A program made the translations under genes and the position numbers. 64,000 nt of DNA from Fulvivirga sediminis. GTDB taxonomy: Bacteria > Bacteroidota > Bacteroidia > Cytophagales > Cyclobacteriaceae. Of the stretch, positions 23,546-32,112 are shown one piece after another; within the stretch, counting starts at the first letter, position 1, and every line of letters starts with the position of its first letter. The notes beneath the pieces are model-generated. The model had not been told where the DNA came from. It did not search any database and worked only from the letters and a program-made list of their open reading frames with translations. Location: NCBI RefSeq assembly GCF_016757215.1, contig NZ_JAESIY010000008.1:186001-250000 (forward strand). The letters are read 5' to 3'.

Positions 23546-24637
23546 CACTAGACCTAATAGATCTTTTTCAGAGAGTACTACTCTTTGAAAATAGTCGGAT
23601 GGAAGGTAATCATCTGCATATTTCATTAGGTCAATTTCCTCACCATGAGACGGGTATTTTGTGCCTTTAACAGGATCTTGAAGAATTACACTGGGATGAG
23701 AAGTGCCTTTATGGGTATATGAGTGGTATTTACCGTCTAATTCCACTAATAATTGATGGCCTATTTCATGAGCGGAAGTTTCTTGAAAATCTAGAATAGC
23801 ATCAGATGACTTTTGATAATCCCATTTCCTTCTTTTTATATAACCTTCTTTATAGTATAATTTTCTTGATGCAAACCAGTTATGAGAACGGTTAAATGTC
23901 GTGTTTTCTGAATTAGTAAAGTAGATAATTTCTGGTGCTACCATCCCCTCCGCATCGTATTTGCAATTGATGAACACTTCATAGAGTTCCTTATTTACAT
24001 AAACCCCTTTGCCTATATTTGTACTATTCCTTTGCCAGTATTTTTCAATACCGTCTAAAGCTAATTGTTTTAAAGCTTCAAAATCATTTTTTTCATTTCT
24101 TTTCTTTATTGGGGGGCGGTTAGGAATCAAATCCTTTTCAGGAATTTTATCCCAGGGACATTCCTTAATAATTATAGGGTCAGGAGCTACTATCTGCTCC
24201 GTGCATTCAATGCCTTCAGCCCCACCATCCTTCAGATTCACTCTTAACGTAACATCGATCCGTTTAGTGTTTTTATTGATTTTCACATCAACCCATTCTA
24301 CTTCCTCGTAATTGGCTTCGAAATCTATGGAATGCCTGTCGGTGCAGCCTTCTTTATCTTTGCCTATGGCATAAAAATTTAAGCTTTTTGCCTTTGTTAA
24401 TTTGGCCGAATCGAAAATGCCATCACAATCAAACCCATCCCATTTCCAGGTGTGTTCTCCTTGGGTGAGCTTATCTTTATCAGTGATTTTTTCTTCATAC
24501 CATACGGTACTGCCATTTCTGATTTGCATAAGCATTTCAACGGCGTCATTGTCTTCAATATCATAAGTAAATTGAAAAAAATCACGTTCTTGGTTTCCAG
24601 AATAGTCAGGAATACCAAGCGGTACAAAATAGGGCAT
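23519..24637 (-). CDS. Putative type VI secretion effector with zinc-metalloprotease motif
   Basis: 372 residues, no signal peptide. The N-terminal half is beta-rich and includes a FlgD-Ig-like stretch (GEHTWKWDGFDCDGIFD, ~60-76); a proline-rich linker follows (~160-182). The C-terminal half holds a zincin motif, HEIGH at 290-294, with further possible ligands H309, H314 and E333/E334, and a conserved-looking SHGEEIDLMKYADD. The gene starts 1 bp after the TssD/Hcp-like gene and ends overlapping a lipoprotein gene by 4 bp. Seen: the HExxH motif and the gene order. Known: small Hcp-linked cargo genes with downstream immunity genes are common in T6SS. Inferred: it is a secreted antibacterial peptidase or amidase. 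It could instead be a self-processing or housekeeping enzyme. Confidence 0.65.
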   Translation of the reverse strand: MPYFVPLGIPDYSGNQERDFFQFTYDIEDNDAVEMLMQIRNGSTVWYEEKITDKDKLTQGEHTWKWDGFDCDGIFDSAKLTKAKSLNFYAIGKDKEGCTDRHSIDFEANYEEVEWVDVKINKNTKRIDVTLRVNLKDGGAEGIECTEQIVAPDPIIIKECPWDKIPEKDLIPNRPPIKKRNEKNDFEALKQLALDGIEKYWQRNSTNIGKGVYVNKELYEVFINCKYDAEGMVAPEIIYFTNSENTTFNRSHNWFASRKLYYKEGYIKRRKWDYQKSSDAILDFQETSAHEIGHQLLVELDGKYHSYTHKGTSHPSVILQDPVKGTKYPSHGEEIDLMKYADDYLPSDYFQRVVLSEKDLLGLVWLTKLELE

Positions 24638-24638
24638 G

Positions 24639-25124
24639 TTATGATAGTTTAGCTTTTACTTTAAGTTCTTTGGGTTGTTCACTATTACCCTTTTCCTCTG
24701 AAGATGACGCCTCTGTTTGGCCAAAGGTCTTGCGCCAATAGGTAGAATACTCAGCAGATGAAGCTGAATCCTGAACACCGCCTGCCGTGATTATAATAGT
24801 CTCTTGCATAGGCTGCTCACTTTGATGTTTAAAACCTTGATGGTTATAAACCACGTGACAATCATAAAAAGTGATCCTTCGGCTCTTTCCTCCCTGAATA
24901 CTGGGGACGTATTCAAGTACTAACTTTTGAATTTTATTTTGTGCCTGCGTGGCAAATTCGAAAAAGGTATTGTCTCTGGATGCTTCTAATACGACTTCTA
25001 AACCAGTAAAAGTAGGTGCTGATGACGGCTTGCCAGATTCATCTATCTTTTGCCTTATACCGTACTCAGCTTCAATAACGTTGTATGAGTTTTCCTCATA
25101 GTGCAACTTAGCTATAATGCCCAT
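24639..25124 (-). CDS. TssD/Hcp-like type VI secretion tube protein
   Basis: 161 residues. The pattern AKLHYEENSYNVIEAEYGIRQ, DESGKPSSAPTFTGLEVVLEA, FFEFATQAQNKIQKLVLEY, ITFYDCHVVYNHQGF, ETIIITAGG matches the Bacteroidota Hcp family (TssD of T6SS subtype iii), which forms the inner tube that carries effectors. Normal members end near residue 130; this one has ~30 extra hydrophilic residues (ASSSEEKGNSEQPKELKVKAK). No sheath, baseplate or membrane-complex genes are in the window, so this is an orphan tube gene paired with its cargo. The alternative is a tube protein of a related contractile system. Confidence 0.72.
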   Translation of the reverse strand: MGIIAKLHYEENSYNVIEAEYGIRQKIDESGKPSSAPTFTGLEVVLEASRDNTFFEFATQAQNKIQKLVLEYVPSIQGGKSRRITFYDCHVVYNHQGFKHQSEQPMQETIIITAGGVQDSASSAEYSTYWRKTFGQTEASSSEEKGNSEQPKELKVKAKLS

Positions 25125-25237
25125 AGTAATAATGATAATAATAAATATAAGCTGCTAAATTATCTTTTAATTATTCTATATTCTTATCGATGTAATGTTT
25201 TAAGGGTTATTCGAAAATTTAATTACTCTATTGGGTC

Positions 25238-26275
25238 TTATTGATACTTTTTAGTTAAAAAGTGCTGTGCGGCGGTAGTAAGATCTCTCCATATTTTGTT
25301 AAAAGCATTATCGCGAAAGGTGGCGTACATGCCGAGGTGATGAAATAGATTGTGGCTGCTTTCATTGGCGAAACTGATATAATTATCAATGGCGTTGTTA
25401 AACTTTTGGAGTAAATCTTCAGAAAGGCCATTTTGCAAATGCGACCAACAGTTTTGAGCTTCTTCATAAAAATGCTCAGTGAGCTTTTCACTTTCTTGTT
25501 CGGCGGTTTTTAAGATTTGCTGTAAAGAAGATTCTTTTTGAGAAGGTAAATTTTCGTATTGGTAATATACATTAGCTTCATTGAGTAGGTGCTTGAACAT
25601 GCCTATTAAAACTGCGGTGATGCACCCACGAGCAAATTCATTGAAAGGAAAGTGATAAATAAGGTAGTTGTAATCATTTATAACCCTATCAAAGTTAAAG
25701 CTCATGTGTTTAGGTACTTGTGCATTTTTCACCTGTATGCTATGAGAAAGGGTGTTTTCCATGCCATAGGCCTTCCAGTCATTAATAATTGATACCTGAT
25801 CAGGGTCAAAGGCAAAGGCACTAATAGCTGAAGAACTGTCTATGGTGCAGTTAGCGGTGAAGAGGGTGGCGTAGTGGCTGCCACTACAATATTTCCACTG
25901 GCCCGTAACTTCGTAACTTCTTTCACTGGTTACAGCATTGCCGTTAGCCATGCCGCTGCCTGCTATTACAAATTCTGGCTGACTTATATACTTATCTACC
26001 ACCTCTTTGGATAGATAACCTGTAAAATACCCGCCTCCAGAGCCTATTTGTACGGCCCAGCCGAAATCACCATCTATATAGGCACTCATTTCCATGATCT
26101 TCAGTCCTTCAGGAAAGCTACACTCTAAGCCTCCCAACTGCTCAGGAACAAATATTTTAAACAGCTTGTGCTCATAAATAAGATCGAGAATTTCTGCTGG
26201 AAAATGATCCTGATAGTGCTGCTGTAAAAAAGTATTTCTAATGAGGTCTATGGTAGGACGGTTGAAGTGTATCAT
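25238..26275 (-). CDS. Acyl-CoA dehydrogenase-like flavoprotein
   Basis: 345 residues. N-terminal helical domain (EHKLFKIFVPEQLGGLECSF, a common acyl-CoA dehydrogenase turn), then the beta domain (VIAGSGMANGNAVTSERSYEVTGQWKYCSGSHYATLFTANC) resembling the HpaB/DszC/acyl-CoA dehydrogenase group, then a helical C-terminal domain with unusual Gln/Glu-rich stretches. It probably binds FAD or FMN, but the catalytic Glu is not evident, so a dehydrogenase or a flavin monooxygenase are both possible. It is monocistronic and divergent from the DUF2141 gene. Confidence 0.7.
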   Translation of the reverse strand: MIHFNRPTIDLIRNTFLQQHYQDHFPAEILDLIYEHKLFKIFVPEQLGGLECSFPEGLKIMEMSAYIDGDFGWAVQIGSGGGYFTGYLSKEVVDKYISQPEFVIAGSGMANGNAVTSERSYEVTGQWKYCSGSHYATLFTANCTIDSSSAISAFAFDPDQVSIINDWKAYGMENTLSHSIQVKNAQVPKHMSFNFDRVINDYNYLIYHFPFNEFARGCITAVLIGMFKHLLNEANVYYQYENLPSQKESSLQQILKTAEQESEKLTEHFYEEAQNCWSHLQNGLSEDLLQKFNNAIDNYISFANESSHNLFHHLGMYATFRDNAFNKIWRDLTTAAQHFLTKKYQ

Positions 26276-26446
26276 GTAGCAATGTTAAAGAATGTAAAGG
26301 GGTTCGGAAAGGGTTTGCGGAAGTTTAGGCAGTTTTATTCATCTCCTAAACTTGACGGTTCGGTAGGTCAATGATACGATTAGGGAAGTCTTTATTTTAA
26401 ATATGAAAATTCATCGCCTAATTGGTGGCATAATAAACAAAATACG

Positions 26447-26860
26447 ATGAAAACAATATTATTTATTTTGGCTCTTGCAGTAGCTGTAGCAGCTAAGGCT
26501 CAAGACACATTTTCACTTACGGTAGAGGTAAAAGGCACTTTTTCTAATAAAGGAGAATTGAAAGCGGCCCTTTTCAATAATTCAGCTGATTACCTCAAAA
26601 ATCCATATAAGGCTATAGCCATCAACCTGGAAACAGAAGAAAACCACAGTGTGGTGTTTGAGGATTTACCGGCCGGAGAGTATGCCATATCTGTGATCCA
26701 CGATGCAAATAAAAATGGAAAGCTGGATTTTGGTAATATGGGGCCTACAGAAGCGTATGGCTTTTCTAATAACCCACCTAGTATGTATGGCCCCGCGGAG
26801 TATGCTAAAGCCAAATTGGATCTGACGCAAGATTTAACCATTACTATTACTATACAGTAG
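26447..26860 (+). CDS. DUF2141-family exported protein
   Basis: 137 residues. Signal peptide (MKTILFILALAVAVAAKAQ, 1-19), then the DUF2141 pattern: GTFSNKGELKAALFNNSADYL, DLPAGEYAISVIHDANKNGKLDFG, PTEAYGFSNN. The fold is a small beta domain of unknown function, common in Bacteroidota and Proteobacteria periplasm. It lies upstream of the LytS/LytTR pair by 47 bp on the same strand and could be cotranscribed with it. Confidence 0.87.
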   Translation: MKTILFILALAVAVAAKAQDTFSLTVEVKGTFSNKGELKAALFNNSADYLKNPYKAIAINLETEENHSVVFEDLPAGEYAISVIHDANKNGKLDFGNMGPTEAYGFSNNPPSMYGPAEYAKAKLDLTQDLTITITIQ

Positions 26861-26907
26861 GTGATAATCTTTTATTTACTGAGAAATATTTAATAATTTA
26901 CGCAGCT

Positions 26908-27933
26908 ATGGCTAGTTTTTTTACAGCGCAAAGATTTAAAAAGGAGTTAAAAGAAATTCTTATTCTTACCCTTTTAGGGATTGCCAATGGCTTTTTGTTA
27001 TGTAATGACTGTATGACTTCGCCAGATAAGCTGATGGCATCGGTGGCCATATGTATGCTTTTTTGGGTGCTGATGTATAAAGGCAATATTTACATCTCAC
27101 ACCTTATAGATAAGAAAATTTCATGGCTGGATCAGCCCGTTAAACGTCTCATTATAGGAGTAGCAGGTCATGCTGCTTTTACATCTTTAGCGGCATTACT
27201 TATTATTGACCTTACGGGCAAAATCTTTAACCTGCAGTGGAGGAATATCAGCACTACTGTTATGTATTCTACAGGTATAGCCATACTAGTAAGTTTGGTG
27301 CTACACAGCTATAAGTTTTTAATTTCTTGGAGACAAGTGGCCATAGAAGCAGAGAGAGTGAAAAAAGAAGCGGCTGTTTCAAAATATGAGTCATTAAAAA
27401 ATCAGGTGAATCCGCACTTTCTTTTTAATAGCCTCAATGCCCTCACCACGTTGGTGTATGAAGATCAGGACGTGGCGGCTAAGTTTATCAAAAAGCTGTC
27501 TGAAGTATATAGATATGTGCTGGAATCTAAGGATATGGAACTGGTGCCATTGGCTACGGAGATCAAATTTGTAGAAGCCTATATTTTTCTTCAAAAGATC
27601 AGGTATGAAAATGACCTTGATTTCGAAGTGCTAATCAATGGAACTCAGCATATGATTATACCATTATCTGTACAGATGCTGGTAGAAAATGCCATAAAGC
27701 ATAACACCATTTCTGCTGAAGAGCCTTTGCATATAAGTATACGAGAAAATGATGGTTTTTTGGAAGTGGTTAATAATTTGCAGAGGAAGAATATAATTAA
27801 AGAAGAATCATCACACACGGGACTAGATAATATAAAAGCACGGTTTGCCTTTGTTAGTGATGCTGAAGTACAGATAACAGACCATAACCATGAATTTAAA
27901 GTAAGACTGCCACTTATCAAATTAAAAAAATGA
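26908..27933 (+). CDS. LytS-type sensor histidine kinase
   Basis: 341 residues. Four transmembrane helices (~15-33, 43-57, 82-101, 118-139), a coiled-coil, then the His_kinase domain with phospho-acceptor H170 in QVNPHFLFNSLNALTTLVYED and an HATPase with VQMLVENAIKHN. This is the short Bacteroidota 4TM LytS form with no large sensor domain. Its stop overlaps the response-regulator gene by 4 bp, so the two form one signalling pair. Confidence 0.92.
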   Translation: MASFFTAQRFKKELKEILILTLLGIANGFLLCNDCMTSPDKLMASVAICMLFWVLMYKGNIYISHLIDKKISWLDQPVKRLIIGVAGHAAFTSLAALLIIDLTGKIFNLQWRNISTTVMYSTGIAILVSLVLHSYKFLISWRQVAIEAERVKKEAAVSKYESLKNQVNPHFLFNSLNALTTLVYEDQDVAAKFIKKLSEVYRYVLESKDMELVPLATEIKFVEAYIFLQKIRYENDLDFEVLINGTQHMIIPLSVQMLVENAIKHNTISAEEPLHISIRENDGFLEVVNNLQRKNIIKEESSHTGLDNIKARFAFVSDAEVQITDHNHEFKVRLPLIKLKK

Positions 27934-28691
27934 AGGTTTTAATTATAGAAGATGAGCGCCCGGCGGCCAGGAGGCTGGAGAAGTTGCTCGAGATTTATAA
28001 TGATAGTATTGAGGTGGTGGATAAAATACCCTCGGTGAAGAATGCCGTAAGCTGGTTTAATAATAATAATAAGCCTTTAGATCTGGTGTTTATGGATATT
28101 CAGCTGGCTGATGGACTGAGCTTCGAGATATTTGAGCATATAGAGATGCCAGCTCCTGTTATATTTACTACTGCCTATGATGAATATGCTTTGAAAGCTT
28201 TTAAAGTCAATAGCATTGATTATTTATTGAAGCCCATAGATATAGAAGAACTTACAACGGCCATAGAAAAATGGGAACGTATTACTAAGAAAAGTTTTGA
28301 TGAGAGTGCCATGGTTAAACAAATAGCAGAGGCCATGACCATGCTGCAGACTAACTATAAAAATAGGTTTATTGTAAAAATTGGAGAGCACGTCAAATCT
28401 ATAGCTATTGCTGATATTCAATACTTTTATAGTAAGGAAAAGGCCACTTTTTGCCATGCTACTGATGGCAGAAACTATTTGCTGGATCATCCGCTAGAGA
28501 AGATAGTAGAGATGGTTAACCCTGAAAAATTTTACAGAGTTAACCGAGGATATATTATTTCTATGGAAGCGTTTGATGATATTATTAGCTACTCTAACAG
28601 TAGGTTGAAAATCAACTTGAAAGATTGTGATGATGAAGTCATCGTAAGTCGTGATAGAGTAGGGGACTTTAAAAAATGGCTTGATAACTAA
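27930..28691 (+). CDS. LytTR-family response regulator
   Basis: 253 residues. Receiver domain (~1-125) with acidic pocket E7/D8, phospho-acceptor D56 in VFMDIQLADG and the lysine in DYLLKPID; LytTR DNA-binding domain (~140-250; VKIGEHVKSIAIADIQYFYSKEK, FYRVNRGYIISMEAF). It should bind a direct-repeat operator when phosphorylated by the kinase upstream. Its stop lies 8 bp before the convergent end of the minus-strand gene at 28700. Confidence 0.93.
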   Translation: MKVLIIEDERPAARRLEKLLEIYNDSIEVVDKIPSVKNAVSWFNNNNKPLDLVFMDIQLADGLSFEIFEHIEMPAPVIFTTAYDEYALKAFKVNSIDYLLKPIDIEELTTAIEKWERITKKSFDESAMVKQIAEAMTMLQTNYKNRFIVKIGEHVKSIAIADIQYFYSKEKATFCHATDGRNYLLDHPLEKIVEMVNPEKFYRVNRGYIISMEAFDDIISYSNSRLKINLKDCDDEVIVSRDRVGDFKKWLDN

Positions 28692-28699
28692 CATTTCAT

Positions 28700-29299
28700 T
28701 TATAAATTATCCAGTTTTTTAAGATCACTTTCCATTTTCAGTATGCTTTTGCCATACATCCATTTAGCAAGAAACTTTACTATAAGCCAGGTAGCTAAGT
28801 AGCAGAGTGGAGCAAAGGCAAGCTTATAAGTAATAAGTGCTGAACTGAAGTAGGTTCCGTGTTCATAGAAATTCACCCTTGCCAGATAAGTGATAAATAG
28901 TAGAGTAGAAATACAAGGAATGGCCGTTTCATATATTTTTATATACTTTTTCAGCTTGCGGATAGTTTTGGTCATAGCTGATTTCACACCATTGGCTTCG
29001 AAATCAAGCTGATTAATGAGGTTATACTTTATTTTATAATGCAAAGTAAGCACCAAGGCCATAGTGATGAGTTCAGCACTTATCCATAGACGATCTTTAA
29101 GGCCCATCAGAAAAGAATATGAAATGAAAGCCACAATAGTAACAATCATGAGCAGAGCATCAAACAGCATGCTTCTATTGAGTACTTTTAACGATCTTTT
29201 GGTTTTTACTTCAAAAATTTCGTTAATCTCTCTTTTGCTATATTTTGCCTCATCAGTTTGAGCTTTCCATGATTTTCTTAGTTCGTCTAGTTCCATCAC
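28700..29299 (-). CDS. Membrane protein, likely partner of the ECF sigma factor
   Basis: 199 residues. A soluble N terminus (~1-45, MMELDELRKSWKAQTDEAKYSK) and four hydrophobic helices (~47-65, 70-87, 122-140, 152-176). The gene overlaps the sigma factor gene by 4 bp. Small membrane proteins in this position often act as anti-sigma factors or targets; the short N-terminal cytosolic part would contact sigma. No zinc motif (HxxxCxxC) is seen. Role inferred only from position. Confidence 0.6.
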   Translation of the reverse strand: MMELDELRKSWKAQTDEAKYSKREINEIFEVKTKRSLKVLNRSMLFDALLMIVTIVAFISYSFLMGLKDRLWISAELITMALVLTLHYKIKYNLINQLDFEANGVKSAMTKTIRKLKKYIKIYETAIPCISTLLFITYLARVNFYEHGTYFSSALITYKLAFAPLCYLATWLIVKFLAKWMYGKSILKMESDLKKLDNL

Positions 29300-29772
29300 A
29301 ATGTATTCAAAATGTCTTTTAACTTCTTTTTAGTCCTGTTCAGTTTTACGCCCACATTGGTGATACTGAGTTCCATAATGTCAGCAATCTCCTGATATGA
29401 TTTTTCTTCCATGTAGAGCACTATTAAGGCCTTTTCTACATCAGAAAGCTTACTTATGGCCATATTTAAAGGCTCAAATTCATACTGATCAACGTTTTCG
29501 CCGGCTTCGTCGACAGGTAGTTCATGTACCTCTCTTCGATTCTTTTTCTTCTTTAACCGTGAAATAGCTGTGTATAGACTCACCCTATACATCCAGGTTG
29601 TAATTTTGGCCTTACCCTTAAAATTGGGATACCCTTTCCATAGCTGTAGCATTATTTCCTGAAAAAGGTCATTATAATCATCCTGATTGTCAGCATAAAT
29701 ATGACATACCTTATGGATAATTCTCTGATGCAGATCTATTATCTGTAAAAAGTCTTGTTCTATAGATTTCAA
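29296..29772 (-). CDS. ECF-type RNA polymerase sigma factor
   Basis: 158 residues. Sigma region 2 (~20-85; DDYNDLFQEIMLQLWKGYPNFKGKAKITTWMYRVSLYTAISRLKKKK with the conserved WMYR helix) and region 4 (~100-155; LSDVEKALIVLYMEEKSYQEIADIMELSITNVGVKLNRTKKKL). It directs RNA polymerase to alternative promoters. The translationally coupled membrane protein is the likely regulator. Two TAnnTTTG-like motifs lie upstream on the minus strand (29871-29878 and 29888-29895), which may belong to its promoter. Confidence 0.92.
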   Translation of the reverse strand: MKSIEQDFLQIIDLHQRIIHKVCHIYADNQDDYNDLFQEIMLQLWKGYPNFKGKAKITTWMYRVSLYTAISRLKKKKNRREVHELPVDEAGENVDQYEFEPLNMAISKLSDVEKALIVLYMEEKSYQEIADIMELSITNVGVKLNRTKKKLKDILNTL

Positions 29773-30069
29773 GGCAAATGATTATTCGCTTATAATAGTC
29801 TTTTAGTGGTTGACTTTATTACAACGTGGTGGATTTTTATTTCTGATGGCCTTTGAAAAGGACAGGAATTCAAAAGTAAATGATTAACAAATATAAAGGT
29901 GCAGGAATTTTTAGAGTCTTTCATTTACCGTGTCACAGACACTCATAGCCATTGATAAATCATTAGACCCTTCGGTAAGAATAAGTGGGCAAAGTGTATT
30001 TAGTTTTAACCGTATAAAAGTTACAATTGAACTGCCATCAGGATATATATAAAGATTTATTAATATTTT
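29773..30069. other. Divergent intergenic region between sigma factor and 352-aa gene
   Basis: 297 bp with no gene. The minus strand carries TACTTTTG (29871-29878) and TATATTTG (29888-29895), both full matches to the TAnnTTTG -7 consensus, but no clear TTG at -33. No terminator or repeat is evident. Confidence 0.4.
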
Positions 30070-31128
30070 ATGGCACGAATAGTATTGGGAATAAGAAACG
30101 TAAGAGCTAGCTCTTATTCAATTGATGATGTTCCTTTTATCAAGGATAATATAGATGCTTTTAATAGACCATATAATGGGCTTGATTTTTATAATCGGAA
30201 GGGTGAAAAGCGAAATAAGATAGAGAAACGGGTATCGTACTTTCATTTATCATATATTCCAGTATTTCCTGTTGGTTCTGCCTGGACACTGAGGAAAGAG
30301 GATGGTAATATTTATGATCTGGGAGGTGCTAAGTATGAGATAGAAAAGAACTTAGGAAAAACTAGAGCCCCTTGGTATACATTCCTGCTACCTCTGCTTG
30401 CGATTACTATTGGTGCTATTTTTCTAATACATGAATATACTTCTTCCTATATAAAGCATCTAAGTTATATCGAGTCAGTAGAGAATAAACAAGCTCAGCT
30501 TCTTCATCAGTTAGATAGCTTACCTACTCCCTATTTCATGGTTTTAAAGACGCTTCAATATAAGAAAAATTACCAGCGAGTTGACTCCATTAAGAATAAT
30601 GTATATTATATAAGTCAGCTTCCCAGTCATGTCAATGATTTGGCATTAGGAGACCAAGAATACGCGGTTATAAAAGCATTCAATAAATATGAACTGCAGC
30701 ATAATCAATACTCTAAAGATTCAGTTGCTTCATACATATTTTCAGTGGCAGATATTGACAGTCGGATAAGAAAGCCATTAGAACTAGAAAGGTTAATAGC
30801 AGGAGAACAGTACAATAAGCCTTTAATAAATTTTAATTTTCATGTTAGAGGTTTAACCATCAAAAATATAGGTAAGCCTGTTACTTTATTGGAATTAGAA
30901 AACAAAGATGATCATGACAATCAATGGAGTGTTGAAAGCAATACATTCATGGATACAGGTCAATCTATTCGAGCAACTTTCATTCCTGGTGATGAGAAAG
31001 AAACACTAACACATCTTGTTTTAAGCTTCTTTGATAATGAAAAGGTGTATACTTATGAAGTAAAAGCAACTTATTATCAACAACGAGGTATGAATTTTTT
31101 TGGCCAAAATTCGGTGAAATTGCTTTAA
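30070..31128 (+). CDS. Hypothetical protein with one transmembrane helix
   Basis: 352 residues, not recognised. The N-terminal ~110 residues are polar (MARIVLGIRNVRASSYSIDD…) and contain YIPVFPVGSAWTLRK, reminiscent of zinc-ribbon-lacking bacterial Bdr-type or membrane-associated proteins but without a firm match. A transmembrane helix (~113-132, TFLLPLLAITIGAIFLIHEY) and a long extracytoplasmic part follow. There is no signal peptide. Base composition resembles the neighbours. No partner gene is adjacent. Confidence 0.55.
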   Translation: MARIVLGIRNVRASSYSIDDVPFIKDNIDAFNRPYNGLDFYNRKGEKRNKIEKRVSYFHLSYIPVFPVGSAWTLRKEDGNIYDLGGAKYEIEKNLGKTRAPWYTFLLPLLAITIGAIFLIHEYTSSYIKHLSYIESVENKQAQLLHQLDSLPTPYFMVLKTLQYKKNYQRVDSIKNNVYYISQLPSHVNDLALGDQEYAVIKAFNKYELQHNQYSKDSVASYIFSVADIDSRIRKPLELERLIAGEQYNKPLINFNFHVRGLTIKNIGKPVTLLELENKDDHDNQWSVESNTFMDTGQSIRATFIPGDEKETLTHLVLSFFDNEKVYTYEVKATYYQQRGMNFFGQNSVKLL

Positions 31129-31493
31129 TTTAGATCTATTGAGTACCATCAGGGTCTTTTTAAGTTCAAAAAGCTGACTTAGCTCTATATTTAAGTTGTT
31201 GAGCTCTTCATGTGAATGTTGGTGCCCTTGCTATTCATAGTCTCAGTCTACGAACTTTATAATGTCCACAAGTGCTTGTGACAAGGTATTAAAAGTGAAA
31301 TCGTTTATGTTTCAGGTAATTTTGATAAACCCTAAGCCACCTTTCGATAAGACAAAAGGTCATGACCTTAAATAATCACCATAAATTATTTTACTATGAA
31401 ATTCATGGGAAATGATTTAGATTGAACTCATAAAAAATAAGAGTATTTTCCTTCTCTTGTTTGTGATTTTTTAATAACTAAATCTGAAGATTA
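31129..31493. other. Gene-free region upstream of the small lipoprotein gene
   Basis: 365 bp. The only structure I see is a ~50-bp block (31389-31440) that matches 32057-32112 in the same orientation and lies 55 bp upstream of the next ATG. The rest is low-complexity AT-rich sequence with stops in all frames. Confidence 0.5.
31389..31440 (+). repeat. ~50-bp repeat upstream of a lipoprotein gene, copy 1
   Basis: Begins TTTTACTATGAAATTCATG and continues with GGAAATGATTTAGATT; about 85 percent of the first 36 bases match 32057-32112. One copy sits 5' of each of two small lipoprotein genes. Function unknown: it could be a cassette boundary or a remnant of an older gene end. Confidence 0.6.
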
Positions 31494-31838
31494 ATGAAAA
31501 ATTTAAGAAATGTAATGGCCATTTTTGTAGTGCTGATGTTAGTGGCTTGTGATAGCGATGATGATTCTGTAGATGAGAATCTGGAAAATAATTTTATTGG
31601 TACATGGAGAGGTGAGAGTGCTGATTACTGGTATCAATTTGTTTTTAACGAAGATTTGACTGGCAATAGGACTGATTCAGACAAAGAATATGACGACTTT
31701 ACTTATACCTTTACTGCTGATGAAATAGATTTTACCACCGGCTTTCCTGAAGGGAAGTATGATTATAAATTTTTGAATGACAAAACGTTAGTGCTATACT
31801 TCTACACTGATGATCCAGATACATTAATTAAGCAATAA
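31494..31838 (+). CDS. Small lipoprotein, lipocalin-like
   Basis: 114 residues. Lipoprotein signal (MAIFVVLMLVAC, C19) and an acidic linker (DSDDDSVDENLENN). The rest is beta-strand rich (FIGTWRGESADYWYQFVFNEDLTGNRT … FTADEIDFTTG … YDYKFLNDKTLVLYF), resembling the short lipocalin-like GTW-start proteins of Bacteroidota. No known substrate. Downstream is a hairpin with a 10-bp stem (31848-31870). Preceded by the 50-bp repeat. Confidence 0.7.
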   Translation: MKNLRNVMAIFVVLMLVACDSDDDSVDENLENNFIGTWRGESADYWYQFVFNEDLTGNRTDSDKEYDDFTYTFTADEIDFTTGFPEGKYDYKFLNDKTLVLYFYTDDPDTLIKQ

Positions 31839-31847
31839 ACTTTTGTT

Positions 31848-31870
31848 GTTCGTAGTCCTTGACTACGAAC
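31848..31870 (+). terminator. Hairpin downstream of the lipocalin-like gene
   Basis: GTTCGTAGTC (31848-31857) pairs with GACTACGAAC (31861-31870) around a 3-base loop. There is no T-run after it, so it may act as an RNA-stabilising hairpin more than a true terminator. Confidence 0.4.
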
Positions 31871-32056
31871 ACTCCAAGGTTACAACAAAACAATTAGCAA
31901 GCACCCCTTTTCCATAACGGGTCACATTATTAGAATCGGAATAGCCATTAATCCGGCCATCACCGGTACTTGTGACCATCAATTACCTTTGGTTTCCCTT
32001 CGCTAACACTTAGAGGCCCCGCTTTACTTAAAAGCTTCACAAAAGCGATGAGTCCT

Positions 32057-32112
32057 TTTACTATGAAATTTATCGGAAATGGTTTAGATTCGACCCCACT
32101 AAAAAAATAAAA
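32057..32112 (+). repeat. ~50-bp repeat upstream of a lipoprotein gene, copy 2
   Basis: Matches 31389-31440. It ends 44 bp before the ATG of the WG-repeat lipoprotein. In one frame it forms the end of a short open stretch (MKFIGNGLDSTPLKK, stop). Confidence 0.6.

Noticed and set aside
24009-24311. Plus-strand 100-codon frame over the protease-like gene
   Set aside because: It is opposite a gene with clear motifs and coupling at both ends, and has no recognisable content of its own.
21080-25124. CRISPR array or Rhs/CDI locus in the repeat-rich region
   Set aside because: The repeats are whole or partial genes, not short regularly spaced units, and no Rhs core or CdiA/B gene is present.
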